Source: Earliella scabrosa
Lineage: Eukaryota; Basidiomycota; Agaricomycetes; Polyporales; Polyporaceae
DNA length: 64,000 nt
Reading direction: 5' to 3'
Assembly: GCA_022605405.1 (NCBI GenBank)
Contig: JABYQQ010000007.1
Location: 2,418,001-2,482,000 of the forward strand
Shown: positions 10,412-21,878 of the stretch, in pieces
Layout of the letters: each line of letters starts with the position of its first letter
Numbering within the stretch: the stretch's first letter is position 1
Position numbers and translations under genes: made by a program
Notes under the pieces: model-generated
Databases searched by the model: none
What the model saw: the letters and a program-made list of their open reading frames with translations, nothing else
What the model was told of the DNA's origin: nothing

Positions 10412-11202
10412 CCGCGGGGAGGGGACATGAGGGAGGAAGGAGGAGAAGATGGGAGTGACATGGCGGAGGCTCTGGCCGGGACGAAAGTGGCGATATTCGC
10501 AGGCGGCTGCAGGAGCTGTCCCAGTCCGAGTCCGACTCTCTCGCCCGACGCTGGCGCCCGATCGCCCAGCGTGCCTCTCCCCCGATCCGATCTGCGCTAG
10601 CGACACGAGCGGTGCCTGTCCACATCCGACCCCGAGCCGTGTGCTCTTGGTCGCCGGACGCTCAGCTGCTCACTCGCGCGTGCGCGTGACTCTTGTCTGC
10701 ACGGCGCGACGGCGCTGCATGCGACAGGTCTCGCTATGTGCACAAGGCGGGTGCAGCGCGCTCTGGCCGTCGGCGGCGGACGGGGAGGGTTCGCTCCGGG
10801 GAGGACGGGAGATGGATCGGGATGGGCCGAGAGTGGGGGCCACAGGCGTTGGTGATCAGACTCGGACTGGAAGAACACAAGAGAAGACGTTAGGGTGGGC
10901 GAGTGCAGAGCTTGGGCTCTCTGCGCTGGGCAGCGTCGGGAATGGGCGGCGTCGGGAGGGCGATCCACGTGCTGCTGGGTGGTGCTGGTGCAGACAAGTG
11001 CTAATACTGGTAAGACGAGCAGAGAGCAGGCTCGTCAGAAAGGCAAAACGGGCATGCGAGATCTGGGGGCCGATGATGGGAGACGTCAGCGAGTGCAGCT
11101 CTCTCGGGCCCGGGCGATGACTCGGATCACGCTCAATGTGCTTTATGGGCGCTAGCCGATTCCATCTCACCCACAACGACTGACTGCCACGGCCAGAGCA
11201 GG
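10412..11202. other. Divergent promoter region, methyltransferase (-) and GNL1-like GTPase (+)
   Basis: Very GC-rich with purine and pyrimidine tracts. Overlapping open frames on both strands are compositional and resemble no protein. No TATA box seen. May include 5' untranslated exons of either gene. Confidence 0.55.
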
Positions 11203-14025
11203 ATGCCCCGCAAGATAGCCTTCTCCGCAAAGCAGCGCAGGGAGCAGCTCCGCCTCAAGCGCGCCGTAAAGCGCGGCGACATCTCTCCCCCGCCCCCCAT
11301 CAAGCGCAAGACTCGCAAACAGCCCACCGGCACCCGCCACTCCACCGCTCGCGCGGCCGCCGCTACCTCTACCCGCCGCCTCGAGTCCTCCTTCCTCAAG
11401 CTCCCCCAGGCCTTTCTCGAGAAGACGAGGGTGCTCGCCTCCACCTTGCCTCTCCCACGTCCAATACCCCCCGAGCTCGCGATCCTCTCGGATGTTGACA
11501 AACCCGCCCCGGGCGCCGACTCATCCCCGCTCAACCAGCTGACTTGCCCAAGTCGTCCGGAATGGCGGTATGACATGTCCAAGAAGGAAGTAGAGGCAAA
11601 CGAAGAGGGCCTCTTCAAAAAGTGGCTCGCGCAGACCGACGCGTCCCTCAACGCGTGGTGCAGCACGGACGATGTCGTCCAGCATGCCCCAGATGCCCCC
11701 GCACACATCCAGCCGGCAGCATCTGACAAGCCGGAATCAATGCCGCATGCCCCGACGGCGTTTGTACGCAACCTCGAAGTTTGGCGGCAGCTGTGAGTAC
11801 CACATTCCCTCACTCATCCTTGCTCTACTGATCACATCACATCGCGCTTTTGGCAGATGGCGGGTCACAGAGATATCACAGATCCTCCTCATCCTGCTCG
11901 ACTCGCGCTGCCCGACCCTTCACCTCCCCCCCGCGCTGTCCGCGTATTCCTCCAGCGTATCAAACGCCTCGCGTCTCCGCATCATCCTCGTCCTCACCAA
12001 AGTGGACATCGCTGGTCCGGACAGAGCGGCGGCCTGGACGAAATATCTCAGTGCCCTCCATCCGGGCACGCGCGTCGTGCAGGTTGAATCTTACACGGAG
12101 AAGCACCCGGGCGGCGAAGGGTCCTCCAAGAAGCGCATGTTCGAGCCTCATCTCCCCTCCGCGTTCCGCAAGACGCTCGTTGATGCCTTGCGCGAGACCC
12201 ATGCCGAGCTTCTCGAGCCACCTTCTGCGGTCAAGAACAAACCGGAGAGGCTCGCAACGTGGAAGCCAAGAATCAAGTCCGAAGTCGACTGGGACGCCGT
12301 CCTCAAAGCTCATGGTGGTCAAGTAGGCACTGCGGTGGGAGGTCCCAAGCACAAGACATCCGCGGCGCCAGATGACGCCCCCGCCGAGGAACATCCCGGA
12401 GACGACGACTCGGAGCCCGAGGTTCTAACTATCGGACTCATTGGTAAGCTCCTCCGCCAGAATAGCTTGGAACCGCGCATCTCACGGACCGTCGAACGCT
12501 CTCTGCAGGTCAGCCCAACGTGGGCAAGTCCTCGCTCCTCAACGCCCTCTTCGGCACCACGAAGGTCAGGGCATCTCGGACACCTGGGAAGGTAGGGCAC
12601 GCCTTTGGCTCCGCGCACTCTCGCCGGACGGGCTAACGTTCAAGCCACCGCGCAGACGAAGCACTTCCAAACGCTATTCTGGACGTCCGAGGTCCGCCTG
12701 GTCGACTGCCCGGGGCTCGTCATCCCAAACTATGTCCCGATGGAGACACAGGTGGGGCTTCCATTCTCCTAAGCCGTCCCCCCATTCCTGCGCGCCCCGT
12801 CTTGTGCGTGAGGACCCTGCCGCTCACGCACGAAGCCATCCCTCCGTTTAGGTACTGAGCGGGATCCTCCCCATCTCGCGCGTCTCCGCAATCCCGCTCT
12901 GCGTACACCACGCCGCGCGCCTTCTCCCGCTCGAGAAGGTCCTCGGGCTCACGCACCCCTCGGTGGCCTCAGCCCCCGTCGAGGACAAGCGGACGTGGCG
13001 CCCAGGCATGCATCCGCGCGACGCGCAACGGCAGCCCGCGTGGACCGCGATGGACATTCTCACCGCATACGCCAACAAGAAAGGGTGGATCACCGCGAGG
13101 ACTGGGTGGCCTGATGTGAACCGCGCCGGGAATGCAAGTACGTGTGCTTCCGTTCACTCTCTGCAATCGAGCACATGTCTCTAACCATGTCTGCCATCTT
13201 TCTGTCTTCCATGTTACCGCGCTCATCTGCTGTGTGGTCCTGCTGCACGATGCGCCCCCCCCCCCCGGGCGCTCACGTGCGCTGTTAACCCCAACTGCAC
13301 CGGGCGCGCACGCGTACGTCAATGCTCACGGCATCGGTCGCCCCCTCCCTTATATGGCGCACCGGTCACGTCCCGGCCGACCCCGAACATCATCTCCGCG
13401 ACACCCGCTTGCCACGCATCCCGACCTGCGCGCGCCATCACGAATCTGTCGTCAATCTCACCGCGGTCGCGACAACTCTTGATGACCCTGTTGTTTGAAC
13501 CCTTTCGTTTGTTTTCTGTCAATTTTCGCAGTCCTCCGCGCGCTCGCGGAGGGCCGGATTCGCTGGGCGTTCTGGCCCCCGGGCACGGACGTCCAGACCA
13601 TCATCGCGCATCAGGGAGGCGGGGAAGGGCCCGATGGCGCAGGCGCAGGCGCAGGCGCAGGTGCAGGCAATGGCATCTGGATCGCGCATGGACAGGACGA
13701 GAGCGATGCGGAGAGCGAGGACGACCGCCATGCGCGCCCTCATGGTTCCGGTTCTGAAGATGACGACGACGACGACGACCACGATGGACAGGCTGCGGTA
13801 TCCGACTCGGAAGAAGAAGAGGAGGAGGGCGATGAGGAAGACTGGGCTTCCTCGCGATCGGAGGACGAGTCTGGAGAGCGCGATAATGGAATGAACGAAC
13901 GTGGTGCTGCTGCCAAATCCGCAGGCGGCGGCAACGCCGTTCCCAGGGCAAAGATCGGTGGGACGGCGAGCAGATTCGGGGCTCTCGCGCTCGAAGATCA
14001 GGGTGACGAAGAGGACGAAGATTAA
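11203..14025 (+). CDS. GNL1: GNL1/HSR1-like circularly permuted GTPase
   Basis: YRG/MMR1-type GTPase, a family tied to ribosome biogenesis. The N-terminus MPRKIAFSAKQRREQL matches the basic start typical of GNL1. Motifs occur in permuted order: LVLTKVD (G4) at about 11991-12010, then GQPNVGKSSLLNALFG (G1) at about 12510-12560, a G2 threonine region (RASRTPGKTKHFQT), and VDCPG (G3) near 12700. After that come WTAMDILTAYANKKGW and LRALAEGRIRWAFWPPG. Six exons, about 710 residues. Five introns are short or moderate, but the last (13139-13531) is 393 bp. The C-terminus is strongly acidic (poly-Asp/Glu) after a Gly-Ala repeat. The start is the first ATG and fits the family start. Confidence 0.92.
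13255..13266 (+). repeat. Homopolymer run of 12 C inside the long GNL1 intron
   Basis: Uninterrupted C12 flanked by GC-rich sequence in the 393 bp intron. Likely unstable in length and error-prone in sequencing. It does not affect the reading frame. Confidence 0.95.
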
Positions 14026-14883
14026 TATTGAGCAGGATGTCAACGCAATTGCATGTACTAATACTTAAGGCCTAAGGGGTCGGTTACCGTTGCCACCGCG
14101 CGTAGGCGGCCCAGAATTCAGATCGATTGCTATACGAGATGAAGATCGCAGCCAAGTGTATGCAGAAGTAATGTGGCTGAAAATACATGCTGTTAGATGC
14201 GACGTTTCCCTCACCGATTCTTCCTCAGCATCCGGAGGTTCCTACATCCGGGCTCGACATCCAGAATGCACCCTGTTCCTGCATATTCAAGTGTGTACAT
14301 GTGTACATGTTTCTGGACCCAAGACATCACATTTGCGGCTGAAACTTAAAGATCCCAGCTTGTTCCACGTACCTGCGGTTCTCGTCCCTCGAAACACTGA
14401 CGAGATGTTTGAGCGATGGTGAGAACAACGAAGCCCAGGATCCCACGCACGCAGCCAAAGATTGACGTGGTTCGACGCACTGTCTTGCCAAGTCATCGTT
14501 GCAAGTGTAGGTAGGTACGCACATAAAACTAGAGTCATGAAGAGGAAGCGCCAAGCTACCGCCTCGTCGTATGGACCAAACGCACACGGTATCAGAACGT
14601 TGAAGCGTCCAGCGGAAGTGGGGAGGAAAACACATCGAACTTCTCCAGCGCGATGAAAAAGGAGGAGGTAGGTTAAATGATAGTAAGAGTATCAGACAGA
14701 CAAGAGGAGAAAGCGGGCGGAGGAGGGCAACACCGCAGGGCCTACGTTGCGCGTGAGCATGAGTATCGTGCAGGCCCTGCGGGCACTAGTGAACAGGTAT
14801 CGTTGTAAGCGTGCTCCAGTGCTATCCATACAACGAGTAACGCGCTGCGCCAATTACATTACGAGCCGGTCCGACGGACACGC
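14026..14883. other. Intergenic between two convergent genes
   Basis: Only 3' flanks are expected here. Short frames on both strands (up to about 110 codons) have no recognisable content. No RNA gene or repeat seen. Confidence 0.6.
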
Positions 14884-16007
14884 TTAGTAGCGCATGCCCT
14901 GGTTGTAGTCGTACGCCCCGCCATATTGCTGGCGCGTCAGGCTCGGGCCACGCGAGAGCTCAGACATGCCGGGCTGCGGGCTCGGGCCACGGTGGAGGTC
15001 AGCGTAGCCGCCAACGGGGGCGAGCGTCTGCGGGCCAGCGGTGAAGTCGTGCTCGCCGAGCGGGTCAAGACCGCCGTGGCCGTGGTTCGAACCGTAGCCA
15101 GCGTGTCCCTCACCGGAGTGGAACGAACCGTGGGACGCGTTGGAACCCGCACGACGGTGGGTGGGAAGGCCGGTGTCTTCGGGACCAGTGGGCTGCCAGT
15201 CGATGGGCTGCATGCGGTCGTCGAAGTTGGAGGACGGGCGGAGCTTCCACTTCCGGAAGAGCGTCCAGGCGAGGGCAATGGCACCAATGGAGGCTGCGAC
15301 GGCAATGATCACAGTGAGAGTGGTCTTCGTGATCTTGTTGTCGTCTTGACTGGCAGCGCCAACAGTGTTAGCACCTGCGGTGGGAGTGGGAGTGGAGTCG
15401 TCGGTGGCCGTGATGAACTTGGTGGAGGTATGGCGGCTAGCAGGAGCGGGGGTATCAGTGTCTACGGGCGGGGTGGTCTCGGGATCCGGAGTAGGCGTGG
15501 GCTCAGCGGCGGAAGACGCAGAGCTGCTCGAGCTGCTCGAACTCTCGGAGGAAGACGAGGACGAGGACGACTCGCTGGAAACCGAGCTTGCAGACTCGGA
15601 AGCCTATTCCAACAAACAGATGAGCGCCATGACACCCGTCATTCCACGAGCGTACTCACCGAGCTTGCGGAGACCGACTCCGAGGCGGATCCCGTAACAG
15701 ACGCAGAGGAAGCGCTGCCCGAGACAGATTCCGAGCTGGCGGAGGCGCTGCTCGCAGGGTCGGAGACCGTGCTGACGGAGGCGGTGGGGTCAGCCCCAGC
15801 GCCGGCGACGGGCTGGAAAAAGTCGAGGAAGGGGTTGCGAGTGCTGGGCTCGTCGTCACCGGCGCGCTTCTTGATCATCCGGTTGAGTTGAGCATGGTCG
15901 CGGGGGGTGTGAACGAGCGAATTCGCCTCGGATACAGTGGCCAAGCCCAGGGCGACGACGAGGCAAAGGAATGTGAGGACGACCTTGCTGTTCGAGCGGG
16001 CCAACAT
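14884..16007 (-). CDS. Ser-rich single-pass plasma-membrane protein, wall-sensor-like
   Basis: Predicted type I membrane protein. A signal peptide (VVLTFLCLVVALGLATVSEA) is followed by a basic site (KKRA) and a long Ser/Ala/Val-rich ectodomain with poly-Ser, then a Thr/Pro-rich stem. One transmembrane helix follows (TLTVIIAVAASIGAIALAW), then a basic stop-transfer RKWK and a cytosolic tail with IDWQPTGPEDTG and Gly/His/Tyr-rich sequence ending YDYNQGMRY. One intron (about 15603-15658) splits the Ser-rich part. The layout resembles fungal Wsc/Mid2 stress sensors, but I see no Cys-rich WSC domain, so this is analogy only. A 321-codon open frame on the opposite strand (14926-15891) is a shadow of this low-complexity coding sequence. 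Confidence 0.82.
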
Positions 16008-16707
16008 GGCTATGTATATTCAAGTCGAAGACGGGCGGAGGGAGGATGGGGAGGCTGTATGTTGGAAAGACGGCGTCAGCGTGCTGTTCGCTATGGTCGC
16101 TGTGCCAGGTCGTCCAGCAGACACGGGGCGGGGGTGCCGAGGCCAGCCGGCGTTGAGAGATGAGAGGAGGGAAAGGAAACGCACTGGACGGAGGGGGGCG
16201 GGATCCCCGTCTATGAAAGAGTTTTGCTGCTGGCGAAAGAGAGGAAAGGAGTAAGGAGCGGAGGATGGCTGAGCCAGGGATCGTGGGCGCGGGATGAGAG
16301 AACAAATGGAACGCCCGTCGATGCACACTCGATGCCTAGGTAACGAGCGCCCGCATCAGCCAATCCCAGCCGCCCGGCCGTCCTCCGTCAATCATCCGTC
16401 CGCCGCGCAGCACCGGCCTTGTTCGCCGCTGTCGCCCTCAATTATATGCACGGCAACCGTCGACAGCCACATACGCGGTATATCACACTCATTAGGAGAC
16501 TGCTAAGTGTCTCCCTACGACAGTCCTCAGGGCTATGTATGTGCAGAGAGAGATTCCAGTCGCAATCCAGATACACGGTCAAGTGAGTAGCTAGGTAAAA
16601 GTAGTAGTCTGTCGAGCCGAAACGGTCCATCACAAATCATTATCTCTCCAACGCTCGTGAAAAGAAGCGACATCGACGACGCTCCACATCAATCAAGACT
16701 CCGACGC
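16008..16707. other. Intergenic: promoter of the Ser-rich membrane protein gene and 3' flank of heparinase-like gene 1
   Basis: Pyrimidine-rich on the minus strand just upstream of 16007, as is common for fungal 5' leaders. No domain-bearing frame. Confidence 0.55.
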
Positions 16708-19246
16708 TCAGTTGTGGCTTGTCAACGACCAGCTGTCGAGGGGCACCGACGCCGGCGTCACGAAGTCGCTCGCCGACATGCCCTCCCACTGCGGGTTGAA
16801 CAACACCTGAAGGGTGTGCGTACCGGCGGGCAGGTTGATCATCACCACCGTCACCGTAGGGTTCTCCTGGTCGGGCTCGGGGGGAGCGGGATCGTCCGGG
16901 TAGCGTGCTGCCGGACCCTTGTCGACGCTGACACCCTGGGGCGGGTTCAGGATCGTCATCTGCAACGTCTTGTCTCCGATCTTCAGCGTCGCACCCGTGC
17001 CAGAGGTCTCAACGGTCGCGTTTGTGTGCATGCGCCACTGGATCGAGCCCGATGCAGTGATCTCGTCTTGGAGAAGCACCTGCTTCCTGCCGTTCAAGAA
17101 GCGAATACCCCGCTTGAACGATGTGCTACACAATGATCCCTCTCAGTGCCTTGTCCTGCAAACGTTGAGATAGCAAGAGACTTACACATCCTCGTAAGCG
17201 GTGGTGAGGTCAACAGTGTAGAACGCAGTGTCTTCCTTCGCAAGGTCAAGAACGGTGCTCGAGCCCTGCGTCGTGCCCGATGACTGAGTCTGGATGATAC
17301 TCGGAGTAGCGGTGACGAGCTGGTTCTTCTGGTTCACGACAATCGTGTTCTGACCCTCGGTCCGCTTGCGGTAGTACAACCACCGCTGGCTGTCCTGGTT
17401 GTCGTTGCTGAAGTAACCCGGAGAGCGGTAGTCGGCCGAGCCGAGCTCTCCCGCCCAACGCGTGCCCATCGCATCAAGGACGAACGTTCCCGCGTCCAAG
17501 TCGTTGTGCGTCTGGTGGCCCTGGTTCGTGCCCCCCTTGATCCCGATGTACATCGTCTTGTGGTCCGTCCACGAGCCACGCATCGCCGCCCACTGGTCCT
17601 GAGCGTTCGGGAAGAACTGGTCAAGGGCGAGCCCGTCCCAGAACGCGCCAGAGACGGTTGGGTTGTACCAGAACATGCTCCATGGTTCAGGAGCGTCGTG
17701 CTGATCACGCTGGAACAGCTGGTACTCGGGGAGGTTGTAGTGGTCGCCGAATAGCATCATGCCGTTGGCGGTCGTCGAGAACTTGTTAGGACCGTGGTCT
17801 CCCCATGCGAACAGGGAACCGGGACCGGTGATAGCCATGTGGAAGAGGCCGGTCTTGGAGAAGTTGGGGTTCGCATCGAACAGGCCGAAGTCGGAGCCTG
17901 AGGCTGTCTGGAGCGCAGATGCCATCTCCGCGAATCCAGTAGTACCGAAGTACCAGTAGTTCGCGCCTTCAGACCAGGTACCGTCATCGGAGACCGCGAA
18001 AACACAGTTCTCCTTGACGTTAGGCACGGTCAGAGCGAGGATAGCTTCCGCGGTGCCGGTATCATCCTCCCCGTAGATGGCGAGAGCGCCGAGGGTCAGG
18101 CCGCCGTTGCAAACGCAGTTCCAGTTACCCCTGATCTTGTCCGTCCACCAGCCAGTGTAACGTTCGTCGCTGTTGCTGTACGCGACTTGACCACGCTCGA
18201 GGCCGTACATGATCATGTTTGCACGGATCGTGGCCTTTTGGTCATCGGTGAAGACGTCGTGGAACCAATCGTAGGCGATACCGAACGCGGCGGTGAGCTC
18301 GGCCACGTCGAGGAAGTGAGTAGGGTTCCACTTGTCAGCGCCATCGGGACCAAATCCAGGGGAGACTGCATTCTATTGCGGCATTAGTACAGGAGGAAAG
18401 GAACAATTCGTGGAAATTAAACCCACCTGAAGCTCCTTGTATGCCCGGTCCGCCCACTTCGTGTCCTTGGTCAAGCGGTAGACGTATCCAAACGCCTTGA
18501 TCCTCATCTTGATCTCACGCGCATTGTCGAGAATACCGCTGTCTCCGTCCATGAAATACTGGACGACCGGAAGGTCATAATATGCGGTCGCGTTGCCGAA
18601 GATGGTGTCGTTCCATGCCTTGAGGTAGGGGTTCTTCTGGATGAGGTCGGGCAGAGCATCCCACTTGTACTGAGGAGCGATCAGGCGAGGGCGATCGTCA
18701 CGGACAGCGGTAACGGAGGGAGAAGTGGGAGCGAAGGGGTCTGCGGGCCACGATGCCTCGTTGTTCGAAGCGCTGAACGTGGGACTGTGGTACAGGGCAG
18801 AGTCCGTCTAGCGGAAAACGCGTGAACTGGGAGGGGCATGAACACATAACAAGTGGAGGACATACTGCAGAGGGATAGAGGGGGAGGAGGTATTGGCTGT
18901 CGGTGGCAGTGGGGAAGAGACCAATGTTGTTGTTGACCCCGTTTCCGCCTCCGCCTGTCGACTGGTCCCCGTTTTCCGAGGATGAGCTGCTACCGCCCTT
19001 CGAGTCGCTGCTATTTCCGCGAACAGCGAAGACGATTCCGACGACCGCGCCTATAATGACCAAGACCGCGACGGGGATGCCAATCGTCACCCACTTGCTC
19101 CTGCCCTTCTTCGCGCCGGCCGGAGGGGTGATGAAGCCGGTAGACTCGTTGTAGTAGGGGTCGCCGGAGCCATAGGGGGTGGGCTGGTGGATTTGAGAGG
19201 CGTTGCTGTGATTGTAGGTAGCGTTGTAGGAGTAGTTCGAGGCCAT
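16708..19246 (-). CDS. Membrane-anchored heparinase II/III-like protein, paralogue 1
   Basis: Predicted type II membrane protein with an extracellular polysaccharide-lyase-like domain; natural substrate unknown. About 50 cytosolic residues (Asn/Tyr-rich, then KKGRSK) precede one helix (WVTIGIPVAVLVIIGAVVG) and a Ser/Gly stem. The large domain follows: RPRLIAPQYKWDALP, an alpha-helical toroid region (ELTAAFGIAYDWF, GNWNCVCNGGLTLGALAIYG, NYWYFG) and then the heparinase II/III motif GHQTHNDLDAGTFVLDAMG with its conserved His. The C-terminal beta region ends LDSWSLTSHN. Four exons with short introns near 18790-18865, 18371-18426 and 17127-17186. Closely related to the gene at 49328-51795, with the same domain order and similar intron places. 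Confidence 0.88.
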
Positions 19247-19679
19247 GGCGCTGCAGGCCCCGAGGGGTTAGAGATAAAAAGGAGAGGACAGCAGCAGGCT
19301 GCTCGGACGAGTAGAAGAGATGGACAGGGCCAGACGGCGGGCTGGCGGCGTGTGGTGGTCGTTACAGGGCGAGAGGTGGGATCTGTCGGGGTCTGGAAAC
19401 GCGTTGATGTCTCGTCTCACACCGGCCATGTCTGCTCCTCTCGCTCGGCATTCTCCGGCGCTTGCTATTCTCGTCCCCGCTATTCTTGTCGCTCTCAAGT
19501 TTCTTGATCATGCTCGCCATGGTGTTCAACGTGTTCAAGTCCAGGTGCACAACGCTCGTGTGCATCATATCATAAATCAAGAGAGAGGCCTCTGTACAAA
19601 TACAACAGGCTACAACATTGAACTCGATACGACCATGCGGCGTCTTTCCACTGGGCAGTTTGAGAAGGCAGATCCATCA
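19247..19679. other. Intergenic: promoter of heparinase-like gene 1, 3' flank of thiolase gene
   Basis: No coding frame of note and no clear TATA box. Confidence 0.55.
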
Positions 19680-21291
19680 TCAATCGGCGACGAAGACAGC
19701 CGCAGCACCCATCCCTGTTCCGATGCACATCGACGTAACAAGAACCTACGAAGGGTCGAAGAAATGGGCATCAGCGGGACGCCTTCGCCGATAGCGGCAC
19801 AACATGGGCTCACCTTGCCGTTTCGCCTCGCCAATGCATTCAGTCCGGTCGCGACTTGACGGGCACCGGTACAGCGTGGAAGGGCCGTCGTCGTTCAGCT
19901 GGATGAGTGGCATAAGAACACGCAAAGGTACTCATCTAGTGGGTGGCCGAGAGCAATTGCACCTCCGTGGACGTTGACCTTGTTGATGTCAAGACCCAGT
20001 TTCTTCACGCAGTACACATACATAGACGCGAAGGCTTCGTTGATCTGCGTAGCAATTTCAATGATACTGGGATCGGCGGTAATACATCAAAGCGCGCACC
20101 TCGAAAAGGTCAACGTCATCCTTTGTAAGTCCAGTGGCCTCCAGGACCATAGGAATTGCAATGGATGGCCCGATGCCCATGATGCGGGGCGCCAACCCAG
20201 CTACCGATGTTGTGACATGCTTTGCAAGGATCTTGAGCCCAAGCTGCTCCGCCTTTCGTCTGGTCATGAGGAGAACTGCTGCTGCGCCGTCGGTGATCTG
20301 ACTGGCGTTACCACCAGTCGTGTGTCCCTTGCCCCATTGGGGGAACGCGGCCTTGACGCGCATGAGAGCCTCCTTCGTCGTGCCATATCGAATACCGTCG
20401 TCCTTCGTGAGGATCGTCGTGGTGCGCTGACCCGTTGCTGGGTCATTCACAAAAGCGGTGAAAGGGACAATTTCTGACGCGAAGACACCCTCTTTCTGCG
20501 CCTTCTCAGCGCGTTGGAAGGATAGCGCAGCGAGCTCATCCATCTCTTCCCTGGAGATGTTGAAGTCTTCTGCGACGTTTTCGGACGTCCAGCCCATGGG
20601 CATCGCGGCGTCGCGCGCGAGTTGACTTGCCTTCACAATGTCACTCATGGGAGGGCCTCCACGGTCCGGGCTATAGGAGAATGGCAACGGAGTCAGTCTT
20701 GACATCGTAAATGACATGGTGTCAGCGCGCACTTGTCCGTCATGCTCTCAAAGCCGACCGCAAGTCCAATTTCAATCTGGCCGGCCTTGATCTTGTTCGA
20801 GATGTCCGTAACGGCCATGAGCCCAGAGGAGCACCAACGGTTGATGGTTTGCAGGGGGACGGTATCCGGTATACCAGCAGCCAGGGCGGCATTGCGAGCC
20901 TGGTAAGGCGCACCTGCTGTGAGGACAGTGCCGACAGTGATGTCTCCAATGGTGGCAGGGTCGATAGTCGACCGCGCAACGGCTTGCTGTTGGCACCGAG
21001 TGCTGACTGAGCAGACATAACATGGCGCGCGAATGCATTGGACGGTACCTTGAACATCTCGTAGAGCATTTCATCGCTCCTGCCGGACCCGTCAGGGCAG
21101 CCGGGCAGGCATGCAGTCTCATGCACTCACTTGGTATCCTTGAATCCTCCCTTCTTCGCTTTACACATTGGCGAGCGAATGGCCATCGTAATGACCACAT
21201 CGTCTGGCGACTTGCGCAACAACGCGTCGCGCCCCTTGGCGGCGCCGGGAGCGAGATGAGAGACAATCTGTTTGACACGGTCGACAGACAT
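19680..21291 (-). CDS. Peroxisomal 3-ketoacyl-CoA thiolase with PTS2 signal
   Basis: Acetyl-CoA C-acyltransferase, the last step of peroxisomal beta-oxidation. The start at 21291 gives [13 protein letters not shown], an exact PTS2 nonapeptide (R-V-x5-H-L) a few residues from the N-terminus, which supports this ATG over the upstream one at 21330. Thiolase landmarks follow: [10 protein letters not shown], the nucleophile loop [15 protein letters not shown] (about 20813-20839), [16 protein letters not shown], the NEAFA box ([15 protein letters not shown]), [18 protein letters not shown] and the C-terminal [12 protein letters not shown]. All catalytic positions (two Cys, two His) are present. The gene has several short introns, including two near the 3' end. 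It is divergent from the TatD gene. Confidence 0.93.
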
Positions 21292-21878
21292 GTTGGCAAG
21301 TGTAGGCGGCGGCTGAGGGTGCAACGTCAAAGCTGGGGACGGAGAGGCGAGGGAAGGGAAGGGCAGCCTGGGTCGGACGAGTTATGTACCGTACAGCCGG
21401 AGGGTGCGGTGGCGGAAGTCAGGAGGTAAGCCGAACATAGACAGACCCTCGGAGCTTGGGAAGATGCGCGCCGTGGCGACCTGCGGGTACGCGTCGGGCG
21501 TAGTGTCATGTGATACACTAGCGATGTACATACCTGGCAGTGCGACGCTGTCTTGCGCTCGCTCTCTCCAGTCTGTCTCAAGGTCGGAGAATGCGTTGAA
21601 GGACCGTCTATCCCCCCTCAGTAGGTCCCATCGTCTGCCTAGGGGAGACAAGAGAATGCGTACAGGTTGCAGAGAGCACGATGGAGGAACTTGACGCGTG
21701 AGATTACGATGACGACATTCGGCCCTCTGCTCGATCGCGTATCTCACCTGAACGGCCCGGGCGCTTAGCGCGTGGGGAGGAAAGCCAAATCTTTGCCACA
21801 GCTGCGAGGTTCATATAAGTTGTGTCCCAAGTACCTTCATGGCACGCTCAGACTAACCAGTACCAACCAGTACTCATC
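21292..21878. other. Divergent promoter region, thiolase (-) and TatD nuclease (+)
   Basis: Overlapping minus-strand frames of up to 121 codons lack any domain and overlap the thiolase leader. No distinct TATA box or repeat found. Confidence 0.5.

Noticed and set aside
13480..13485. TGATGA as the C box of an intronic snoRNA
   Set aside because: No D box (CTGA) follows before the intron end about 45 nt later, and there is no terminal stem.
14926..15891. 321-codon plus-strand open frame
   Set aside because: Antisense to the Ser-rich membrane protein gene; its Glu/Val/Gly bias mirrors that low-complexity coding sequence.
8168..19246. Secondary-metabolite or carbohydrate-active gene cluster around the methyltransferase and lyase-like genes
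   Set aside because: No synthase, P450 or transporter set is present. The genes between are ribosome-linked and membrane proteins.
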